Part shown: positions 49,395-50,011 of the stretch, one piece after another
Layout: every line of letters starts with the position of its first letter
How positions within the stretch are numbered: position 1 is the first letter of the stretch
The notes under the pieces: model-generated
The model's input: only the letters and a program-made list of their open reading frames with translations
Told to the model about the DNA's origin: nothing
Databases searched by the model: none
Source: Fidelibacterota bacterium
GTDB taxonomy: Bacteria > Fidelibacterota > Marinisomatia > Marinisomatales > UBA1611
Assembly (NCBI GenBank): GCA_002718655.1
Contig: PBFM01000023.1
Location: forward strand, 17,426 to 67,436
DNA length: 50,011 bases
Direction of reading: 5' to 3'
Position numbers and translations under genes: made by a program

Positions 49395-50011
49395 ATTTCA
49401 AGTTCCTTGAATAGTTGAGCCATTTCGCGCTTATATATGCCTAGGCCCGCCAACATGGTTCCTAAGACTGTAGCCAAAACGCCAGGTATGAATCCAATAT
49501 AGAAAAGAGCGGGTGTAATCTGGGCGTAGAATATATTTGGCATGACTATGGACGAATTCGAAAGAGCTTCTATGCCCTTTGTATAATCTATACCATTCTC
49601 TTGTACATAGTAGGTGAGTGCAAGCCCAATCCCAGTACCAACCACTGTCCCTGTTAAACCTATGATTATCGCTTCAGAGATCATAGAGCGGTATACCTGC
49701 CCCTTGGATTCACCCATGGCCAGTCGTAGACCTACTTCTCCATAGCGGCGCAGGCCGTTCATAAGACCCATGTTCCAAAGAACAATCATGACAATTACTA
49801 GAAAAATCCCACCCATGATTGACATCATTGCGTTACTTATGTCTACCATGTTTCCCATCTGATTCCCATCCCGCAGGGCGAGCATGAAGGGGCTGAAAAT
49901 ATCCAAACTGTCACTTTTAATATTATTATAATCAGTACGCATTGCAACAGCAGTTTCATCATCGTAATATAATGAGTGGGTAAAGCCAAATATTGCCGAA
50001 GCAGCATTATC
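49391..50011 (-). CDS. ABC-transporter permease of the FtsX/MacB type, C-terminal part (truncated by window edge)
   Basis: The frame is open to base 50011, so the start lies outside. About 206 residues are visible. They contain the last membrane helices of an FtsX-like domain: a helix at MMSIMGGIFLVIVMIVLW, then RRYGEVGLRLAMGESKGQVYRSMISEA (the R-x-x-E-I-G-L-(R/K)-x-A-x-G signature of the family), a second helix IIIGLTGTVVGTGIGLALTY and a third, FIPGVLATVLGTMLAGLGI. Permeases of this type extract or export lipoproteins and peptides. The coupled LolA-like gene strengthens a Lol-like or MacB-like role in outer-membrane lipid or lipoprotein traffic. The ATPase would be further upstream, off the window. 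Confidence 0.88.
   Translation of the reverse strand, partial: DNAASAIFGFTHSLYYDDETAVAMRTDYNNIKSDSLDIFSPFMLALRDGNQMGNMVDISNAMMSIMGGIFLVIVMIVLWNMGLMNGLRRYGEVGLRLAMGESKGQVYRSMISEAIIIGLTGTVVGTGIGLALTYYVQENGIDYTKGIEALSNSSIVMPNIFYAQITPALFYIGFIPGVLATVLGTMLAGLGIYKREMAQLFKELEI

Noticed and set aside
1-50011. CRISPR arrays, prophage, transposons, integrons
   Set aside because: No direct-repeat arrays, cas genes, transposase, integrase or phage structural genes were found on reading both strands.

Overview
The window reads as a contiguous chromosomal segment of an AT-rich, Gram-negative, probably marine heterotroph of the FCB (Fibrobacterota-Chlorobiota-Bacteroidota) supergroup. Candidatus Marinimicrobia (SAR406/Marinisomatota) is my best guess. 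The pointers are: a TonB-dependent receptor with an N-terminal carboxypeptidase-regulatory-like domain; a secreted protein ending in a YPNPFN-type sorting domain; many signal-peptide-bearing beta-barrel and lipoprotein genes; a dockerin on a secreted enzyme; very tight gene packing with ATGA and TAATG overlaps; and AT-rich codon use. Shine-Dalgarno sites are clearly used at several genes, which argues against a typical Bacteroidia genome. The assignment is inference. No rRNA, CRISPR array, transposase, integrase or prophage gene was found.

Layout. 1-1086: the end of a SAM methyltransferase and a small anchored protein. 7939-1083 (minus): one tightly packed run encoding an M23 peptidase, a rhomboid protease, cytidine deaminase, uridine kinase, thymidine kinase, a CNT nucleoside transporter, adenylate kinase and dephospho-CoA kinase. 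8063-10717: a barrel-like protein, an amidinotransferase-superfamily hydrolase, a secreted unknown and arsenate reductase. 10798-19090 (plus): a deoxynucleoside kinase, a solitary methyltransferase with altered motifs, YqeY, CvpA, primase DnaG, and then three overlapping envelope genes (two PEGA-domain proteins and a coiled-coil protein ending in a probable barrel) closed by a strong bidirectional terminator. 19147-21942 (minus): the TonB-dependent receptor. 22222-28788: an SRAP protein and phosphoglycerate mutase, then a minus-strand run of S1/P1 nuclease, ENPP-type phosphodiesterase, phytase-like protein, DUF971 protein, sorting-domain protein and barrel protein. 28904-28979: a tRNA with CAU anticodon. 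29153-32378 (plus): an rRNA methyltransferase, then an unusual cassette of class IV aminotransferase, sulfotransferase-like protein and carotenoid (DUF422/CruF-like) membrane protein, closed by a terminator. 32614-43244: mostly envelope or secreted proteins (a lipoprotein, an S9 oligopeptidase, an AI-2E family transporter, a cyclic-nucleotide-binding protein, a MORN protein, an arylsulfotransferase-like protein with dockerin, a sterol-desaturase-like protein and a PNGase F-like protein). 43304-48668 (plus): TatD, KsgA, ribosomal protein bS21 with a near-perfect Shine-Dalgarno site, an alpha-phosphohexomutase, DeoC and RlmD. 48654-50011 (minus): a LolA-like protein and a truncated FtsX/MacB-like permease.

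How they fit together. A recurring theme is use of nucleic acids and nucleosides. Secreted S1/P1 nuclease and ENPP phosphodiesterase could break down external DNA, RNA or nucleotides. NupC would import nucleosides. Cdd, Udk, Tdk and the deoxynucleoside kinase would salvage them. DeoC, translationally coupled to a phosphohexomutase-family enzyme, would burn deoxyribose phosphate. The best candidates for undescribed biology are the aminotransferase/sulfotransferase/DUF422 cassette, the PEGA-PEGA-coiled-coil/barrel cassette downstream of dnaG, the methyltransferase with degenerate catalytic motifs, and the PNGase F/desaturase/arylsulfotransferase neighbourhood with its 15-bp inverted repeat.
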